Source of the DNA: Francisellaceae bacterium
GTDB lineage: Bacteria; Pseudomonadota; Gammaproteobacteria; Berkiellales; Berkiellaceae
DNA length: 9,413 nt
Assembly: GCA_023266415.1 (NCBI GenBank)
Contig: JAHFQG010000041.1
Location: 1-9,413, forward strand
Reading direction: 5' to 3'
The notes beneath the pieces were generated by a model. It ran no database searches. It was not told where the DNA came from and saw only the letters and a program-made list of their open reading frames with translations. Positions 8,402 to 9,413 of this stretch are shown piece by piece (position 1 is the stretch's first letter; the number at the start of each line of letters is the position of its first letter). The position numbers were made by a program, and so were the translations under genes.

Positions 8402-9016
8402 ATGTCTCATTCTGCACTTGAAACGACGCTTTATCAACAAAAACGGATTTATCACCAGCCATTGGTGGGTTTTTTTTATCGAAAGCGGTTAGATATTGTG
8501 TTAAAGTACGCAAAAGTTTCAAAGCTTACTCAGGTTTTAGACATTGGGTTTGAGCATGGCATTTTTTTATATAAGTTATCAAAACAACTATCGTCGCATA
8601 ATCTGTCTGGAATTGAGCTCAATCCGGATACGTATCAAAAAACAGCGGATAGGTTTGCCAAAATATCTGAGCTCCGTGCTGCTCGGTTATTTCAGGGAGA
8701 TTTTTTAACCTTTGATTTTCAAACAAAATTTGATGTCATTTTTGCCACCAGTGTCTTGGAACATATTCCAGACATTGGGCGAGTGGGGCCTAAAATTCGC
8801 ACACTACTCAACCCAGGAGGTCGATTGGTGGTACTCTCTCCCAATGAGCATGCCTTTTATGAGCTACTCCGAAAGATATTTGGATATACTAAACCGGCCG
8901 ATCACTATCATTCTGCCCAAACCATTACTCAAGTTTTAAGTCAATCGCTGCAGTGCAGGACAGAAGATTACTATCCTTGGGTGGGGCGATTGTATAAAAT
9001 AGATGTGTTTCAGTGA
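8402..9016 (+). CDS. Class I SAM-dependent methyltransferase, substrate unknown
   Basis: This is a 204-residue Rossmann-fold methyltransferase of the Methyltransf_11/12/23 kind. Motif I is VLDIGFEHG (45-53), the acidic end of strand 2 is GIELNP (70-75, E72 expected to bind the ribose of SAM), a GDF (99-101) follows strand 3, motif II is FDVIFATSVLEHIPD (110-124) and motif III is LLNPGGRLVVLSPNE (135-149). The helical N-terminus (about 1-40) and the C-terminal YYPWVGRLYKIDVF segment would shape the substrate pocket. The VLEHIPD and LNPGG elements are typical of small-molecule or lipid/quinone methyltransferases, but nothing here fixes a substrate. Motif I is unusual: the middle glycine of the normal G-x-G-x-G is glutamate (E51). 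The gene starts 33 bases from the divergent DUF2797 start and precedes the DUF2062 gene in the same direction. Confidence 0.85.
   Translation: MSHSALETTLYQQKRIYHQPLVGFFYRKRLDIVLKYAKVSKLTQVLDIGFEHGIFLYKLSKQLSSHNLSGIELNPDTYQKTADRFAKISELRAARLFQGDFLTFDFQTKFDVIFATSVLEHIPDIGRVGPKIRTLLNPGGRLVVLSPNEHAFYELLRKIFGYTKPADHYHSAQTITQVLSQSLQCRTEDYYPWVGRLYKIDVFQ
8409..8437 (-). promoter_or_regulatory. Candidate sigma70 promoter for the DUF2797-pepN-gdh-pyrD group
   Basis: On the minus strand TTGATA (8437-8432, five of six matches to the -35 consensus) is followed, after an optimal 17-base spacer, by CAGAAT (8414-8409, four of six matches to the -10 consensus). The transcript would begin near 8402 and have a leader of about 33 bases before the ATG at 8368. 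The element lies inside the first codons of the divergent methyltransferase gene. If real, it supports the 8368 start over the two upstream ATGs. No experiment or alignment backs it here. Confidence 0.4.
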
Positions 9017-9089
9017 GAAACAAAGGGGAAGGGATGATCTGTCAACCAACCAGGGGTTCGTTATTAAACTAACTTTTATCAAAAAATAC

Positions 9090-9413
9090 ATGCCAACACA
9101 TGCGACTTTGCGTGAGCATAAATCTTTGAAAATATTCGGGAATTTATTGCTCAACCCACGTTTGTGGCATTTAAACCGACACAGCGTGGCCAAAGCCGTA
9201 GCCATTGGTATTTTTGCCGGCTGGTTACCCGTGGTAGGTCATATGCTTATTGCCGCTGGATTGGCTATCGCGTTACAAGCAAATCTGCCTTTGGCTATTT
9301 TAGCCGTATGGGTGAGTAACCCACTGACCATACCTATTTTGTTGTATTTGGGTTACAAATTTGGCACTGTGTTACTTCAAATACCTTATACCCCTATTTC
9401 GGTTGAATTATCC
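9090..9413 (+). CDS. DUF2062 domain integral membrane protein, N-terminal part, runs off the window
   Basis: From the ATG at 9090 the window holds 108 residues. LLLNPRLWHLNRHSVAKAVA (19-38) followed by IGIFAGWLPVVGHMLIAAGLAIALQANLPLAILAVWVSNPLTIPILLYLGYKFG is the recognisable DUF2062 core: an amphipathic lead-in, a P-x-x-x-x-hydrophobic segment, an N-L-P turn and the WVSNPLT signature (74-80). Two to three hydrophobic helices are expected in the inner membrane at about 34-64, 67-88 and the next residues. The function of the family is not established. The start is uncertain: there is no clear Shine-Dalgarno element before 9090, and the open frame continues upstream as LTFIKKY, which resembles the start of relatives. 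An ATT at 9063 with AGGGG 6 bases upstream could be the real start. The gene follows the methyltransferase stop by 73 bases (46 if the ATT is used). Confidence 0.82.
   Translation, partial: MPTHATLREHKSLKIFGNLLLNPRLWHLNRHSVAKAVAIGIFAGWLPVVGHMLIAAGLAIALQANLPLAILAVWVSNPLTIPILLYLGYKFGTVLLQIPYTPISVELS

Noticed and set aside
8369..8455. Longer N-terminus of the DUF2797 protein starting at 8455 or 8410
   Set aside because: The extra residues (MINPFLLIKRRFKC and onward) overlap the methyltransferase coding start, are not family-like, and would lie upstream of or inside the best promoter. AGGA before 8368 gives a good start.
8936..9205. Minus-strand open frame of 89 codons spanning the methyltransferase end and the DUF2062 start
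   Set aside because: It is opposite two plus-strand coding regions, has no domain signature, and is not needed to explain the gap between them.

Overview
The window looks like a stretch of ordinary chromosome from a gammaproteobacterium with moderate GC, roughly mid-40s percent by eye. The main evidence is the gene set: a large L_1600-type NAD-glutamate dehydrogenase, an aminopeptidase N of the E. coli PepN type, a class 2 (quinone-linked) dihydroorotate dehydrogenase, a DUF2797 protein and a DUF2062 membrane protein. From general knowledge, several of these genes are neighbours in other gammaproteobacteria. I cannot fix the genus; a Legionellales-like organism is possible but is only a guess. 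No mobile element, CRISPR array, phage gene, tRNA or rRNA is visible, and coding density is very high.

Left arm (1-8368, minus strand). Four genes run in the same direction. In transcription order they are a DUF2797 zinc-cysteine/GIY-YIG-like protein (8368-7541), pepN (7534-5033, only 6 bases after the previous stop), the NAD-glutamate dehydrogenase (4934-135, after a 98-base gap with a short hairpin), and the first 32 codons of pyrD (96-1, 38 bases after the dehydrogenase stop and cut by the window edge). A plausible sigma70-type promoter for this group lies at 8409-8437, inside the start of the divergent gene. Functionally the group combines peptide breakdown (PepN), glutamate oxidation to 2-oxoglutarate (GDH) and a quinone-linked pyrimidine step (PyrD). 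These look like co-transcribed housekeeping genes rather than one pathway.

Right arm (8402-9413, plus strand). A 204-residue class I SAM-dependent methyltransferase of unknown substrate is followed by the first part of a DUF2062 integral membrane protein that runs off the window. The methyltransferase and DUF2797 start codons are only 33 bases apart, so each gene's promoter must sit in its neighbour's coding sequence. The best promoter candidates on the two strands would give transcripts overlapping by about 28 nt at their 5' ends.

I see no novel system here. The points worth a second look are the overlapping divergent promoters, the altered glycine motif in the methyltransferase, the unclear start of the DUF2062 gene (possible ATT start or frameshift), the DUF2797 gene heading the group, and the pepN-gdh intergenic hairpin.
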